Positions 26,949 through 40,030 of a DNA stretch of 64,000 nucleotides are shown here, piece after piece. The DNA is taken from NCBI RefSeq assembly GCF_964199755.1, contig NC_133900.1, positions 17,437,201 through 17,501,200 of the forward strand, in the 5' to 3' direction. The translations under genes were made by a program, and so were the position numbers. A model generated the notes under the pieces. The model worked only from the letters and a program-made list of their open reading frames with translations, did not search any database and was not told the DNA's origin. Each line of letters opens with the position of its first letter. Position 1 is the stretch's first letter. This DNA comes from Larus michahellis (taxonomy: Eukaryota; Chordata; Aves; Charadriiformes; Laridae).

Positions 26949-28774
26949 GAAATATCTACAGAAAAGGTAATCATAATGGATTATCTTAGCAAATTTGCAG
27001 AACTAAAAAATAAGTGTCGTCTAGGTGAAGAAGAGGATGCAATGTTCAGAAATAATATTTATGTTCAGTCAAGCAACTGTGTCAGGAATTTTCATGATTA
27101 AAATAAAAATTGTCAGGTCACTCAATATAACATTTTTTATACAATGAAATAACTGAAAACTATTAATTTTATGATTTTTATTATTTACTGAAAATTGTTT
27201 TGATTTTCCACAATAATGAAAATAATTCACCATGAAATTTCACCTCGCAAGGTTTCACTGAGAACCTCTTTTATAACACAACACAAAGTGTTATGATCAT
27301 ATTTACTGATTTATTGGAGAGGCTCAACTTAATGTAACAACTTCAAATGCAATCAATTCCAGCAATGTATTTCAAGTCCCACTTTTTGTTCATATGTATT
27401 ATATTTTTTATTTTCTCATAAATTCTCTCTCTTTTTTCTCTTTTTCCTAGGAAGTAAAATAAAGGTCTTCAAATCCAGAAGCTGTTCTCCACTCACTGTG
27501 TGTTTTTCTCTGAGGAAATTATTGCCTTTTAATCTGCCATTCATCTCACCCACATAGGAACAAAGTGGATTTTCAGGTCAGATACCTCTCTCACAAATCA
27601 ATAAGGTGTCGTTGAAAAGTTGAGTTGGAAAAGTAGAGTAAAAATATGTGTATGTGACTTCCGTGTAAAGGAGGTACTTACACACGTACAATATTGAGAG
27701 ATGTTTGAATCCCTCATCACCACCAGAACCCAACTGGGTTCTTGGCTGGGCTGTACAAGTGATGGAAATGAAGTCTCACTGAATTCACGTTTTTGTCGAG
27801 GAGGTGTGCAGGGTGTTTTTCTTTCAGGCAGCTTATTCCTTGAGGTAAAATACATCCAGGTACATAGAGAAATTGGGTCATACTCTATTAGGTTTCACAA
27901 AAATATAACTGGCAAAAAAGTAGACTTTCTAAAAGGCTCTAGAAGTGGCACTGTGAGGCTGTGAGTACCTGGGCAGCACGAAGAAGATTCAGCTGTGTTG
28001 TGGGAGTTAGTGTTGACCCATGATAATGAAAATGGGGGTTTTTTTGGAATTGTTCTGGAGTATAAATAATTGATTTTTCCAAAGTAAAGCTTTTATAAAT
28101 GAAAGAAAAAAAAATAATCTCTTGGTTTAATTTTAAAAGGAATCAATTATTGTAATTGAGCTACAAAGACTGAGCTGGTATTTAAGTAATGGGAGTTTTC
28201 AGAAGCGGATCACTCCGAAGACAAACATCAGCCTGGCCAAGAAGGCATCGGGCCACTTTGAGGGTTTTTTTTTTTCCCCTATGTAGTATAAGCTTTATAA
28301 AACAACTGCCCTTTGCCAGGTTTAACCATTATGTAGACTAAAGAGATGGGAACTGGCTAATGCCTCTGAAGCACTAAGTGTCCTTCATTTCTCCTGATCA
28401 TTTGTACTGGTTTGGCTGCAGCAGCTTGTGAGGCATTTTGGCATTGAGGCTATTTCCACACTGTGGCGTTTGTTTCCATTTGGATCTAAACTTGCTCCAA
28501 TTAAAGCTTGTTCCCTGGTTTTCTGCTGCTCACAAATGCACTGATTCGTGAGTAATTTAACAATATGTATTTTTAAAAATTGCTGACTTATCAAAAGTCT
28601 GATTTCTTTTTTTTTATGTCAATGTTGGTTCTGACAAATTTTCTAATCAAAACTGGACTCCATACGAAAACATTTAAGCATCTGTGTTTCTATGAATATC
28701 TTAACTTCATGACTTTACTCACCCTTCCGGAGATGAGGACATGAAATGTGTCTCCCACTTGAAAGACTCGCCTC

Positions 28775-28828
28775 GCCTTCCCTTTCCTCTTGCTTTCCCT
28801 TTCCCCTTGCCTTCCCTTTCCTTTCCTT
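28775..28828 (+). repeat. Pyrimidine minisatellite, about three 17-bp copies
   Basis: GCCTTCCCTTTCCTCTT, GCTTTCCCTTTCCCCTT and GCCTTCCCTTTCC... follow one another. The whole stretch is almost purely C/T on the + strand, which explains the overlapping Lys/Arg/Gly-rich minus-strand ORFs as artefacts. Confidence 0.8.
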
Positions 28829-31800
28829 GCAATACTAATTGACAAACAAAACGCTTCCGAGCAAAATATTTTCTTGACTTGTGGGCTCTTCCCAAATGTT
28901 TCACTGCTCAAATCTTGCTCATTCCTGCTTCAAGCTTTCATAATTTGGATGGAAGTTAATGATCCCCACATGTCCTGGCTCCCAGCATCTGGTCCTCTGC
29001 ATCAGCAGAACCACCCTGCTCCTCTGTGCAAGGTCACAAAAAATAACATCCTTTCTCAGTACCTTTGTCAAGTCTTTTTTTGTTGCTGTTGTTTATACTC
29101 TGAGGACTATATTTGCCTGTCAACTGGCCCTGAAAAAGGTACACTGAATTCAGAAGGCAGCAAATTCCCTGTGTGGCCATAAAGACAGTAGACAAAATAG
29201 CACCGCAGAGCTCTGTTCTCTCTTCGCTTCCCATGAAATATGATCCTGAGATCAAAGTTTTAGACTTGATAAAGCCCTCTGCAGAAATTACCCATTTTAC
29301 CAAAGGATCTGCTCCCCTTTACACTAACAAAATTACAAGGGAGAAAGCCCCAAGGGTGGCACCTGCTTTCAGTGGAAGTGCTTCTGTGGAAAGATCAATG
29401 ATTATTTAATTTTAGAAGGGTATGTGTGTATAGATGTATGTATACAAGTATATGAACTACTTTTAAGCCATCTCAGAAAACAAATCACAATGAGCAGTAG
29501 AGAAGCAGCAAAAGCAACTCATCTGATCAAGCAAAAAATAGCGTAAGGCATCTAGATCAAATACAGCGATAATCATGGGGAAAGGAAAAAAGATGTCCTC
29601 AAATCTCAAAGACAAGACTGATCTATAGGTTTTTCATATGGATTTTCCATATCAAGGTAGATGTCCGTATCTAGCTATGAAGGTATTCTCTGTCACTGCC
29701 ATAGTAATTGCCTGTAGTATTTGTGTACCATAACAACCCTATAAACCACATAACAGGCTGTGATTCACTAAAGTAATTTAGCAGAAAAGACTGGCTAAGA
29801 GAACGGTCAGTGGCTTTAATTACTAATTTTTTACACTTAAAAGGATATGGGGAAATTCACACGGGATGGGAAGAAAAGCCTAATTAATTGGGAAAAAGTA
29901 TTCCTTCTCAGAGACTGTTTAACCAGCACAAACCATAAGCCAAACGAATGTAATCCTACTTCTTTCTCAGTTTGAAGAGTTGCAGCAACAGCTATCTTAA
30001 GAGTAATTTTCTTTGAATTTTGATGATAACTGAATATATCAGAAACGTCAATATTAATTTGATAAAGCAGAAAGAACTGCTGAAAGAACAGACTCAACCA
30101 TCAATTTCAGGAGCTATCTCAGATCTTGTCGGCTGCAAAATATGTGCTCTAAGCTTGCCTGATGTAGCATACAGCATTCAGGAGCACGGCCCCATCAAGG
30201 AAAACACTTAGGACTGAGGGATAACTCTAAGGCTGCATGTTTGCAGGCTTGGATTTGTCTGTCAGTCCCTTACCACTGTGGTAAGTGGTCAAAATACTGT
30301 GAGAGCAGTTTTGCATAATAACACAGAGTCAGCCTTAGAAATGGTATATGCCATGTAGTAAGGTAGACATACCAACTGGGAGCCTGAAAAATGAAAACTG
30401 CTATAAAGTAGTATTTTTTTTTTCCAGTTTTCAACAAAAAGTAATGTATTGGGGGAATTTTTGGTAGGAAGGATGAGGCAAAGATAATATCATAGCACTT
30501 CTCTGTTAGCAAAGTCAGGCTGACTTTATAGGATTCAAATGCAAATTTATATAGGTCTTTAGTTCAAGGCTGACTCTTATTTTATTATATTTTTTTCCTC
30601 TTGAGGTAGTTACGATGCTTACTTTAAATACTCAGTGCATGCATTTGATTTAAAATACACCAAGCTTTCATGGTTTTACAACATTAGGAAGAAAGCATAC
30701 ATAATAAAATGCATAAATGATAAAATTATTGTGTTTTGCAAATGGATTTTACAGTAGATTGGATGCCCTACAAAATACTAATGATGAGATGTCAGAGAAG
30801 CGCTCTCTTTCCCTCTCTCCTCTATTTCTGTGTACATACAATGACAAACCTGATAATCTCCATTCTCTGTTGTGATTTTGGGGCATCATAAATTAAACCT
30901 AGTAACGGAGATCAAGGCCAGTAATTTTCAAAGGGAAATATCTCTGAAGTGTCCTTCTCATTTCATTAATGTGTGAATCCTAAGACTGTGGATATACCTC
31001 AGTTGAGAACAGAGGTCAGTCATTTCGGTCTCATTTCCACGCGGATGGGGCATATATAGGTTCACATTTGGGTTTTTTTTTTTTCTTTTTTATTTCCATA
31101 AAAAGACACATTCTTTCAGGTGGGTTGTTGCTCTTCTGGTGCAAACACCTCTTCTGTGTTTCGAGGAAATAAATGCATTTATAAAAAATGGAGTTCCCTT
31201 CAGTTACACTCTGTTATGGCAAATGAGACGTGCATGTGGCCCACGTCAGGAGTCATTCAGTGAAAGAGTTTATCTCCTCCGTTAAATCCTGTTAAAAGGA
31301 GGGACTTGTGCTGCCCAGGCACTCGCTAGTGACAGCAGAATTTGGCTCAATAGCAGGTATTTCAGGAGATGGACTTTACAGAGGCAATCAGGTTGGTTAA
31401 TGCATACAATCCAGGTAAACCATAAACACGGTACTTCCTTCTGCAGCCTCTAAGTTTTCAGCCTTATTCCAGTGAACCGACGTCCCTTTACATCCAATAG
31501 AGCCAGAGAGGGTCCAGTGAGCTCCCAAATGGCACACGCAAATCAAACCATCCTGGGCCATCAGACACTAAGGAACTCAAATGAAGCTTGAGGAGTAGTT
31601 ATGAGAATAATGTCTGTTTGAAGTATGAGCTATGGATTGTAACCATGTTGAAGAACTAATGGATCAACTGCTTTTCGTGGTTGAGTGCTGTTTGACCTGG
31701 GTGGAAATCAGAAAAAGAGTACGATCAGAACTTAGTTAACAGGATACATAAACTATAACTTCCAAAAGTAAACTCTTAAAATATTATTGGCTGCAGATAC

Positions 31801-32866
31801 GAGACATCCATAGGAGTTTCCTTTAAACTTGATCTGGATTCAGCGATATGCACTTCGGCTGAAATTAAACCACTAATTCGTCAGTACATGTAGATACCAG
31901 AGTCAACAGACTTTGTCCTTCTCATGCTCAGATCAACAAAGAGATTGGAGTTTATCTTCATTAGCTGTAAGCAAAATCTGGTGTTAAAGTCAGCTTAGGA
32001 AGAGACATCCCTAAATGAGCGGAAGTGATCCCTAATGAAAATAGTAATTATTTAAGAAAAAGGTTTCCACAGTTAAAAAAGAAAGCACCCCAGTTTAGTT
32101 TCAAACCCCAGCAGACCTGGGGAAATACGTGCTGTTAGCTTCCATAGCGCATATGACAGGTTACATGTTACTTAACTGGTTTAAAAACGGTGCAGATGTT
32201 TTGTCTAAAGTGATCATAAAACAAAGCTAACAACAAAAAACATCAAAGTTGTCAAAACACTGAGGTTTTCTTAATACATGCTTTGTACATTTATCACTTG
32301 GTTTTATAGCTTTTAGAATTCAAGTGACAAATTGTGAGGCATTTTTATTTTTTATTGTTAGCTGTTGAACCATTTCTTTACCAAGGTACTCTAAAAAAAA
32401 AAAAAAAATAAAAAGATTGGAACTATGTTATAGAAGCTATATAAAAATAAGTGTTTAAACAATACAGGATGTCTGGAGAACAGTGCCTAGCAATAATGTT
32501 AAGCATTGCCATGGAGCTTAACTTGTGTAACACTTAATCCCAATAGCAATATACCAAATCCACTTAGACTCTGCCATTTATTTTTATCAAGTTTTCCTTT
32601 TATCTAGATATTGAACTTCTTTAATGGAAATCATCCATATGCCATACTGTGCGCGCTTGATTTATTCTGCATTTGCTTAATAGCTTCGTTTTGTGATAGA
32701 AGTCTGTGGAAGGACAAAACAAAAGACCAATATCTTAACAGCACGGGCGCCTTAAGAAAAGGCACTGATGAACAAGAATTTTAACTACTTGAAAACTGCG
32801 AAAGCAGATTATTGAGATTCATTACAAAGTTCTTTTTACTGAACTTCTTGTTTCTTTAAAAATGTT

Positions 32867-32917
32867 ACATATACATAAATACATACAAATACATATATAT
32901 ATATGTGTATATGTATA
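32867..32917 (+). repeat. AT/AC-rich microsatellite
   Basis: Imperfect ATAC/TATA/GTAT array containing a 16-bp palindrome at 32891-32906. Confidence 0.8.
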
Positions 32918-33340
32918 ACCCCTACAAATTATTTCAATGAAATATTTACACAGCTATATTTGGAAAATAAGCATGTCAGTTTATGCTTTAAGTTCCAGTC
33001 ACCATAATATCACTGTCTACTGTTCTAGTGAATTAATGAAAAAGAAAGACCAGCTGCCTCATTACATCATACTGAAGTGTTCCAGGATCTGACATACATG
33101 TTTTGGACCACGAAATTAGGGAAAAAATGTGGGTGTACCCATATTTATGTAGCCTGGTGAGAGAATGCATTCCAGTAAGTTAAGGTTATTTTGGAATAGT
33201 CTTGCATGTTTGTTTTAATTGATGTCTGATTGAAACAAAAATCTTTCTGATGGATGAAAACTTTGTTCAAATGGCTCCAGAAAAACAGAGCGCATATTTT
33301 TACTACGTTTCTTTTTGCTGGCCATAAAAATGCTAAATTT

Positions 33341-33386
33341 TATAGTACAGAAGAACTATAAAATTATATAGTACGAAAGAACTATA
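33341..33386 (+). repeat. Tandem duplication, 20-bp core at 26-bp period
   Basis: TATAGTAC-GAAGAACTATA-type cores at 33341-33360 and 33367-33386, 18 of 20 bases equal, joined by AAATTA. Confidence 0.8.
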
Positions 33387-34375
33387 TATACAGAGGTCTT
33401 TCATTTGAACTAATGGGTTTCTAATGAGTTTTATGAATGCTAATATGTCCACAATACATTTCATACAGTTAAGACATAATGCACTACTTCTAAAATGGGT
33501 CTGTGTAAATTAACTTTGAAGGGTGCCTGTGTTAGTCTTTCACCCATTAATTGCACGATGTGAACCCCCAGAGCAGCTGATTTCAGAGTTCACCCCGGCT
33601 GGTTCTCACTTGGTGGAAATTTGCCAAAATGATTACATCAACTTCCAACAAACCACATGTGCACGACAACAGTCAGCAAACAATTACTTAAACCCCTATA
33701 ATATAATTTGTAATTTGACATAACGGACTCTTCTTTCAGGGTTTGCATTTCCATGACAAAGCCAGGGGAACTGGGGCAGGTCTGCGAACAAGCGTGGGCT
33801 CTGGACATCAGTGGGGGAGATGCCCCTCGTCCCTCTTCTCCTCGGCGCTCCAGGGTCCTGCAACCACCGCCTGGAACCTGGGATTAAAACCGTGACAGCC
33901 ATCATTTTGGGAAGCTCGGTAAAACTCCACTTCTTTCTTTTTGGCCCTGAGCGATGACAATGCCCAGCATATGTTTTGCCTAACAAGACAGGGAGGAGGT
34001 TGAGGAAAATAAACCGATAGTGATGATTTATGGAAACAATAACACTTCCTTGAGTTTTAAAAACATCTGAAAGCAAATGTCATGCCCCTGCCTCGTCCCC
34101 AGCTCTATGTGATGTTTTCCATCCTCCTGGGTTACAAAGACCTAGTAAAGGCTGAGTCTCGGGGAAGACGTATTGTGGTAAATTCACTTCTGCTTTAATC
34201 TAATATTCTTCAGTAAGGTCACAAATTGCTGCCTATGCAACATTCAAAAACTGCAAGATTATCGCAGATTCAGGCCTTGAAGCCCTTCTGTTTTCTTTGT
34301 TCAAAGACAGAGATCCTTGACGCGTATTCAGGAGATAGATCGGTTTAAATTCTCTCCCTCTTTCTCCCTCCCCTC

Positions 34376-34560
34376 CTCTCTGCTTTTAGCCGAGTGATTT
34401 ATTTGAAAATTGTGTGCCTTCTCTAATTTTCCATTTATGGGCTAAGGCTTCTTTGTAGAAATAAAAGGACATAAGGCCAGCAAGGAGGAATTATGCAGCA
34501 TCTATTGTAAGGAAATGTAAAATAATTGCAGTTTTATGTGGGGTGAGGACACTTAGAGGA
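34376..34560. promoter_or_regulatory. Candidate conserved regulatory element
   Basis: Non-repetitive, balanced-composition stretch with TAATT, TTTATGG (CDX/HOX-like) and ATAATTGCA motifs, unlike the neighbouring low-complexity DNA. Motif-based guess. Confidence 0.2.
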
Positions 34561-35039
34561 ATGTGAAGTCTTTATCTGCAGATACGTGGTAACATTTTGT
34601 TTAGGCTGCGGTTGCCAGAGAAAGATGTCAATAAACTCCTACTTTCCATGATACCGTAAGGAGCAAAAGTCTCACTTTTTAGTCTGGTTTCCAAATTAAC
34701 TCAAAGGTGGAAAACGGACTTTTTGTGTACACGATGCGAGAAAAAAAAAAGGAAGAAAGTTTGTCATGACTTTGCAAATGGTTAGGGGCTATAGAAGGAC
34801 AACAGTAATGCTGTGTAATATCTCCTGAATCACGGAAAAAGATTATAATCTACTTACAGAAAGCCTACGATAGCATAAAACCATAGAAGGTGGGTTTTAG
34901 GAATAAAGCGACTTATACAGAAGGGAAAAGAGCCATTACTATGCATACTGAAAGTTTATCGGTGGTGCTGTATGCAAGGCAGTTGATCTTAGGCTGTTAG
35001 TAGCTATTATGTCAATTTGCTCTTCCTTCCCCGAGTGTT

Positions 35040-35280
35040 CCTTCTGTGTGATCTGTTTTCACAGCCCCTTGGCCCAGACTCGGCAGCCGAGGAACCCATA
35101 CGTTCAGATGAATGGTAATGAGCATTGTCAGAGAGGCAAGAAAATTGAGTCCCCGCTCTGGCTGCCAGGCCGAGAGCTGCAGGAGCTAATTGTGTCAATG
35201 GTAATGAGACCGAGCAGGCAGCAGATGCTCACGTGCCTTTACAATCCAAATCCCACCAACAAATTCCTCCCACAGAAACT
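35040..35280. promoter_or_regulatory. Candidate enhancer with duplicated AATGGTAATGAG motif
   Basis: AATGGTAATGAG occurs exactly at 35111-35122 and 35197-35208. Around the two copies are CAGATG E-boxes (35105-35110, 35222-35227), a TAATTG homeodomain site (35187-35192), a SOX-like CATTGT after the first copy, and CACGTG at 35230-35235. Overlapping ORFs on both strands are short and unrecognisable. Confidence 0.35.
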
Positions 35281-35813
35281 TTGAGGGACGTCTTGGCACC
35301 CTGGAGATGATGATAGACCCGGTCTCAGCCACATGCCACCTGCTAGAGCCATTGTTTAAAAAAGAAGGAGGGAAAAAAAAAGCCTATTATGATAACAAAG
35401 TTGTTTGCTGTCTCTTGCAATGACTTTATGGCACCAGTTTTACCATACTGCAGCTATTGAAAAAAAAAAAAAAAAAAGAAAGAAGAAGAGGAACATCTGA
35501 TTCTTTAAAAAGAAACATTTGTATTGAGCACTGTTAACAACTTACTTGGGAAGCCGGATGTTCAGTATATGTTACATATTCTGCTGATAAACCATGCCTG
35601 CCTTTTTCCCATTACAGCTCCCACTGTGCCTGCTTCCTACAGCAGGTTTACATTTCCACATGTTTTCCCATGACATTGAAGCAGGGAGCATTTTATTTTC
35701 TCTTTTTTTTTTTTCCCCCAGAAAAATCAAGAATAAAAAAATGCAGATACCCAGGCGGAGTGCTGTATAAATATTTACTGTAAAATAAAATAAACAACAT
35801 ATTTGGTCCTTAT

Positions 35814-36257
35814 TCACAGAGTAGGCCGGGTGGTGAATTGTGCCTGAGGTTTTGAAGACAGGAAGGCCATTAAGGGTCTCTTAATGACAGTCCTTTGTAA
35901 CACAAGCTTGCTAAATGCTGCAGTAGAGAGATGCTCAAATCCTTCCAGGAAACGTTTTCCCAAGAACATCTTTTTCTGGAGAAATCCGATCAAGTGTCCT
36001 TTCTTGCCACCAGACTTTGTGTCCAGCTTTGTAGTCCCTTTGAGGCTCAGCGCTCTTCGAGACAATTTAAACTGACCCTGAAGCTGTTCAAAATCCTTCC
36101 GTGGATTGGGTTGGTTCCCATCAGCCCCAGGGTCAGAAGAAGACAGAAGCGTCTTAAAAACTCTGGAGTTGCCTCTGGCTCCACTGCGGCTGGCCACAGC
36201 CGAGCTCTGGCCCTGCAGAAGATGATGGACCCTTTCCCTTCCGGAGACTGTCCTTAG
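35814..36257. other. Unexplained block open on both strands
   Basis: The minus strand is open for 127 codons (36197 down to 35814), and the + strand for 108 codons from an ATG at 35931 to 36257. The minus frame opens at GTG; its first ATG is at about residue 77, so it is not an ordinary complete gene but could be an internal exon or retrocopy remnant. The translation is Lys/Ser/Leu-rich without a domain I recognise. Composition is more balanced than the AT-rich flanks. An A13 run on the minus strand (T-run near 35702-35714) lies about 100 bp beyond the minus-strand stop, as might trail a retrocopy. I cannot name a parent gene. Confidence 0.25.
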
Positions 36258-36682
36258 AGCATGTTGGTCGCAAACAGCTGCTGGCAGTAGGTACAGATGA
36301 GCGGATCTGGATCATTTGGCTTAGGCTGTCAGCAGAAGATTGAATACATGCTTTGTCTGGTCTGAGGACACTTGAAACAGCAATTATGCTCCTTTTTTAA
36401 ACTCCCAGGGGCAACGGAGAAGGTTATAGTTGCGTGAAAAGCTTGGTTTGAGCTGGTAGTTTGACAAAGTATGTGTTGCAGCCCTGACTAAATTCACATC
36501 TACACCAAACTTCAAACCCTTCCTTTACAGAAACTCCGCTCCTGTGAATAAAAGAAGCTGCTCCTTCTGCTCGGTATAAAGTAAGAGCGGCCTTGAAAAT
36601 ATCCTCACACGCTTATTAGTGTGTTGCAGGGTATGAGAGCAAGACCTCTGTCAAAGCAGGATAGCAAAAGTGTAAGACACCG

Positions 36683-36721
36683 AAAGCCTTTCAAATTTAT
36701 TCACGTAAAGTCTTTCAAATT
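36683..36721 (+). repeat. Short direct repeat, 24-bp period
   Basis: AAAGCCTTTCAAATT at 36683-36697 and AAAGTCTTTCAAATT at 36707-36721 differ at one base. Confidence 0.6.
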
Positions 36722-38200
36722 CCAGTGCATGCTGTATATTATTGTGTTAACATCTGGAATAAAACCAGATGTGGGAAATCCAATGCAAGTACGCCAGCAA
36801 GGCTGAAAACCAGTAAGCATACCTCAGGCAAAGAGCACAGAAGTTGCTAGAGCTTTCCATACAGGGAAAACTGGCCTGGGGTCTCCGACGGCACTGGTGA
36901 CCACTGCAGCCCCACAGAGCCTGCGTCATTAGGGGACAGGAGGTGACAGAGCATCTCTGTTCCTTGAGTTCCCCTCTGCATGAACTGGAGGTTATAGCCA
37001 CTGTCCTCTGGAGCATCTGGCTCTCCTCGTTATTTGTATTTGCAGTGATAGAGACGGACAGAAGGGAAAAAATGATGCATTAGGAAACGGGCAGCTCTAC
37101 CTGCCGTACACAAGAGGACCCACTGTTGGTTTCTTGGTGGCTTTGTGAGAAAGTGGAACAGGCCAACACAGCGTTACCCTTGCTGGCTTAGGTGTGGTGG
37201 GAAAGAAGTGTGCCGCAGTTTTCACGGGTGCCTTTTATCCCAAGCGTACGTAATACTCAAAACCTCGTTTTGCTGAAGTGCATGTATTGCTCTTAAAGGC
37301 AATTTTGGGTAAACAGCTATCAAATAGAGATAGTCTACTTCACGATTTACAAGGAAATAACTAAACAGAAATGACAAATGCATCACAGTGATCAAACAAT
37401 GGAATTTCCATTATATACTCTGCCATATTAACTAAGCCTCAAAATAATTCAAAAGCATCCGGTGATCTATTACAGGCATTCGTTTTGAATAGGGGTTTAG
37501 TAAACTGTAAGTCTTAGGCATTTTTCTCTTTTGCACTTGGTAAAACTTTGAGAGATAAATGTTTTATTGGTTTGGAAAGAGACTGAATATCTGGGTACAG
37601 TACTTACCATGTATGGAACACGTACGGGTTTAACTCGCTATTTATATACGCAACGCTGCATTGCAAAACTGCCACGGAAATTTACTCATGTAGCAGAAAA
37701 TCTGATCCCCTGCCCTTTGCCACGATGATTGATGATAATGTAAAATCTAATTTTGAACTCACTTATCAAAAAAAAAAAATTCTCACCCATCAGCAGGTGG
37801 ATGGACTGTTGCAGTTTGATGTATTTTAATGAACGTTCAGGTGTTTTTTTAAGCAAGCTGAAAAAGTGAAAATTATAGATCAGGGCTCTGAAATAAATTT
37901 CTCTGTTCATTCGTACTTCTGGGTACCTGGCCTTTTGTTCCAGGGCTTCTACAGGCTATTTGATGGGGCAGGAAGATACTTTTTCCTGGTACAGCTACTG
38001 CCTTTTCCAAATGTTTCCTGGGTGTCTCGGAGGCGACAGAGTGTGGCCTTTGAGCCCGTTCGTGTTGGACGCTGCATAGAAGGGACGGTGCTCTGACTGG
38101 GAACAGAAACTGTGAGGCAGGGTAGCTTCAGCAGGATTACTTCAAGGTATAGGTACATATAGTTGAGGCACAGATTTTGGGGAGGTCAGGACTGATAGTG

Positions 38201-38223
38201 AAATCCACTTGATAAGTGGATTT
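38201..38223. repeat. Perfect inverted repeat, 10-bp arms, 3-nt loop
   Basis: AAATCCACTT, loop GAT, AAGTGGATTT. The left arm reads into CCACTTGA, an NKX2-type site. Confidence 0.95.
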
Positions 38224-38519
38224 TTGGCTTTTCTGATTCACCTGCCAGGATCCTCCGACCCCATTTTAGATCACCAATTCTCTGCCTTTTCAGGTGAACC
38301 AAGTAACTGATGCCTGAGTGGGGCTTCGTATTCCACAGATTAAAATATATGCCCTACCTAATGTATTTGGGCTTAATTAACAAGACTGTGATGCAGAGGT
38401 TATATTGATAACCCCATGGCCCGTTCTGCCTTTCACATCTCTTAATATCTCCAGGCTCTGATGCACCTAAGTACTGAGAAAGGTATCGGGTACAAGCGCG
38501 ACTGGTGAGATAGCAGATC

Positions 38520-38597
38520 GGACAAATACAGCGTTCATTTGTGATTAGTTCTATAATAGGACAAATACTGCACTAATTTGTGATTAGTTCTATAATA
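38520..38597 (+). repeat. Tandem duplication, 39-bp unit, two copies
   Basis: Unit starts GGACAAATAC and ends TTAGTTCTATAATA at 38520-38558 and again at 38559-38597. The copies differ only at a handful of central bases (CAGCGTTC against CTGCACTA). Confidence 0.9.
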
Positions 38598-38842
38598 TGG
38601 TTGTCTGTGCAAAAAGTCAGACTGAAGTGTCAGCCTTCTTTCACCCACTTCACCAACAGCATCGGATCGACCCTCGATCCGCTTATCTGTGGGGCCAAGA
38701 GGGAGTATAAAATGGTGATGCTCGTTCGCCTGCAAGGATCCTCTTCACTCACTCCGGACTCATGCGGCAACAGATGGAAATGGAAAGTACAAAGACCAGG
38801 GTGAGCTCTGCCATTAGTTTTGCTTTGGGAAACCACCCTGTT

Positions 38843-38923
38843 GAAGAGGGACGGAGGGAGGGGGAGAGACAGAGGGAGGAAGAAAGAGAAGAGGAGGGAG
38901 AAAGGGAAGAGAGAGAGGGGGAG
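38843..38923 (+). repeat. Polypurine tract
   Basis: Eighty-one bases of A/G with two C interruptions (38852, 38870); the last 53 bases are pure purine. It can form triplex (H-DNA). The Glu/Arg-rich ORF across it is a composition artefact. Confidence 0.9.
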
Positions 38924-39243
38924 CCCCCCAGTTTTGTCATTCATCGTGATGGAAATATTCCTTTAAAATACACTGCTGACTTCGGAAGACTTGTCTTTCA
39001 CTTTCATTACGCAGGTGTCAAATCAAATTTTATCTTGGTATGTCTTGTGCGCTGGAGCATAGTGCGTATGACATTTTGTAACATGATGCAACATAAGGCA
39101 ATAAATCATACCGAGAGTGAATAAAACCTCATTTTTGTGTGCGTGTGAGCGCGGGGAAGGGAATGAGCCAAATGGCACTGTGCTAATTTCACTGTGCCTT
39201 TATCATTGTTAAGAAAATGATTTTCTTTCTCCCCTGCCCCTGC

Positions 39244-39274
39244 TGAGGGACTATTTTCTCAAAATAGTCCTTCA
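39244..39274. repeat. Inverted repeat, 14-bp arms with one mismatch, 3-nt loop
   Basis: Inner ten pairs are perfect (GGACTATTTT, loop CTC, AAAATAGTCC); the arms extend outward to TGA/TCA with one G/T wobble. The arms contain ACTATTTT, close to a MEF2 half-site. Confidence 0.95.
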
Positions 39275-40030
39275 AAGTAAAATTCTCCGTCACCTAAGTT
39301 TTGCAGATATACCGTGCATCGAGGGGATCGGTAAGTTTTAGAAGAAAATATATGCTTGAGAGCTCAGTAAAACTCCTCGGAGAAACAAGACAGACTTTAA
39401 AGTATATCGACCACATAAATAAACCTACTTTTCAGCTCAGTGAAAAATTAATTAATCTGCTGTGCGGCTGTGGTTTCTGAAGCAGTACTGTGGGGCGAAT
39501 GGAAGTGCTTTTTGGAGTCAGTTTGTTTTTCTTCCTCAGGTGCATCACTGGAGAATTTGAATACGATTTTTTTTGAGAAGAACGTTGGGGCGACTAGATC
39601 CGTCTGAGGTGGGAATAGCAGAGATTACTCACCAGGAAGCCAAGCAGCACTCCGCTCACGTGCCCAACTGCATTCACAACACCACGCTCCCTAAGAAGTG
39701 TCTGCTGGCTGCACGTGGGACTCTGCCTTTTCTTTGTGAGGGAAGTCTGCCATGTCAAAGGTGGACTGGAGTTTAAGAGACTTTCAGACAAAACTCTTTC
39801 ACTGGAGGTGGGAGGAATCGGCCTTGGGAGTGCTGCGACTGCACCCGGCAGAAGCAGCACTTCCAGAAGCGCTGCCACGCACTTAAACCTTGCTGCATCT
39901 AAACAAATGACCCCAAGGTGTGTTTCCGTCTCACTTGTACGTTCAAATGAATGAGGGGGGAAAAAAAAAAAAAAAGGAAAATCCAGGCTTTTTCATCACT
40001 TTACTTCAGAATTCAGATAAGGACTTTGTG

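Larger units (their letters stand above)
24201..34375. other. Intergenic DNA
   Basis: AT-rich with microsatellites (24921, 26465, 26911, 32867 areas), the inverted repeat at 24805, the pyrimidine minisatellite at 28775 and the tandem duplication at 33341. A CpG-containing patch at 25490-25760 and a GC-richer patch at 33730-33960 stand out in composition, but neither shows a recognisable gene. Confidence 0.7.

Noticed and set aside
28690-28911. Lys/Arg/Gly-rich minus-strand ORFs
   Set aside because: Created by the pyrimidine minisatellite at 28775-28828.
33696-34076. 126-codon minus-strand ORF
   Set aside because: Covers a small GC-rich patch; the translation shows no domain or family signature.
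38762-39124. 120-codon ORF with Glu/Arg repeats
   Set aside because: Produced by the polypurine tract at 38843-38923.
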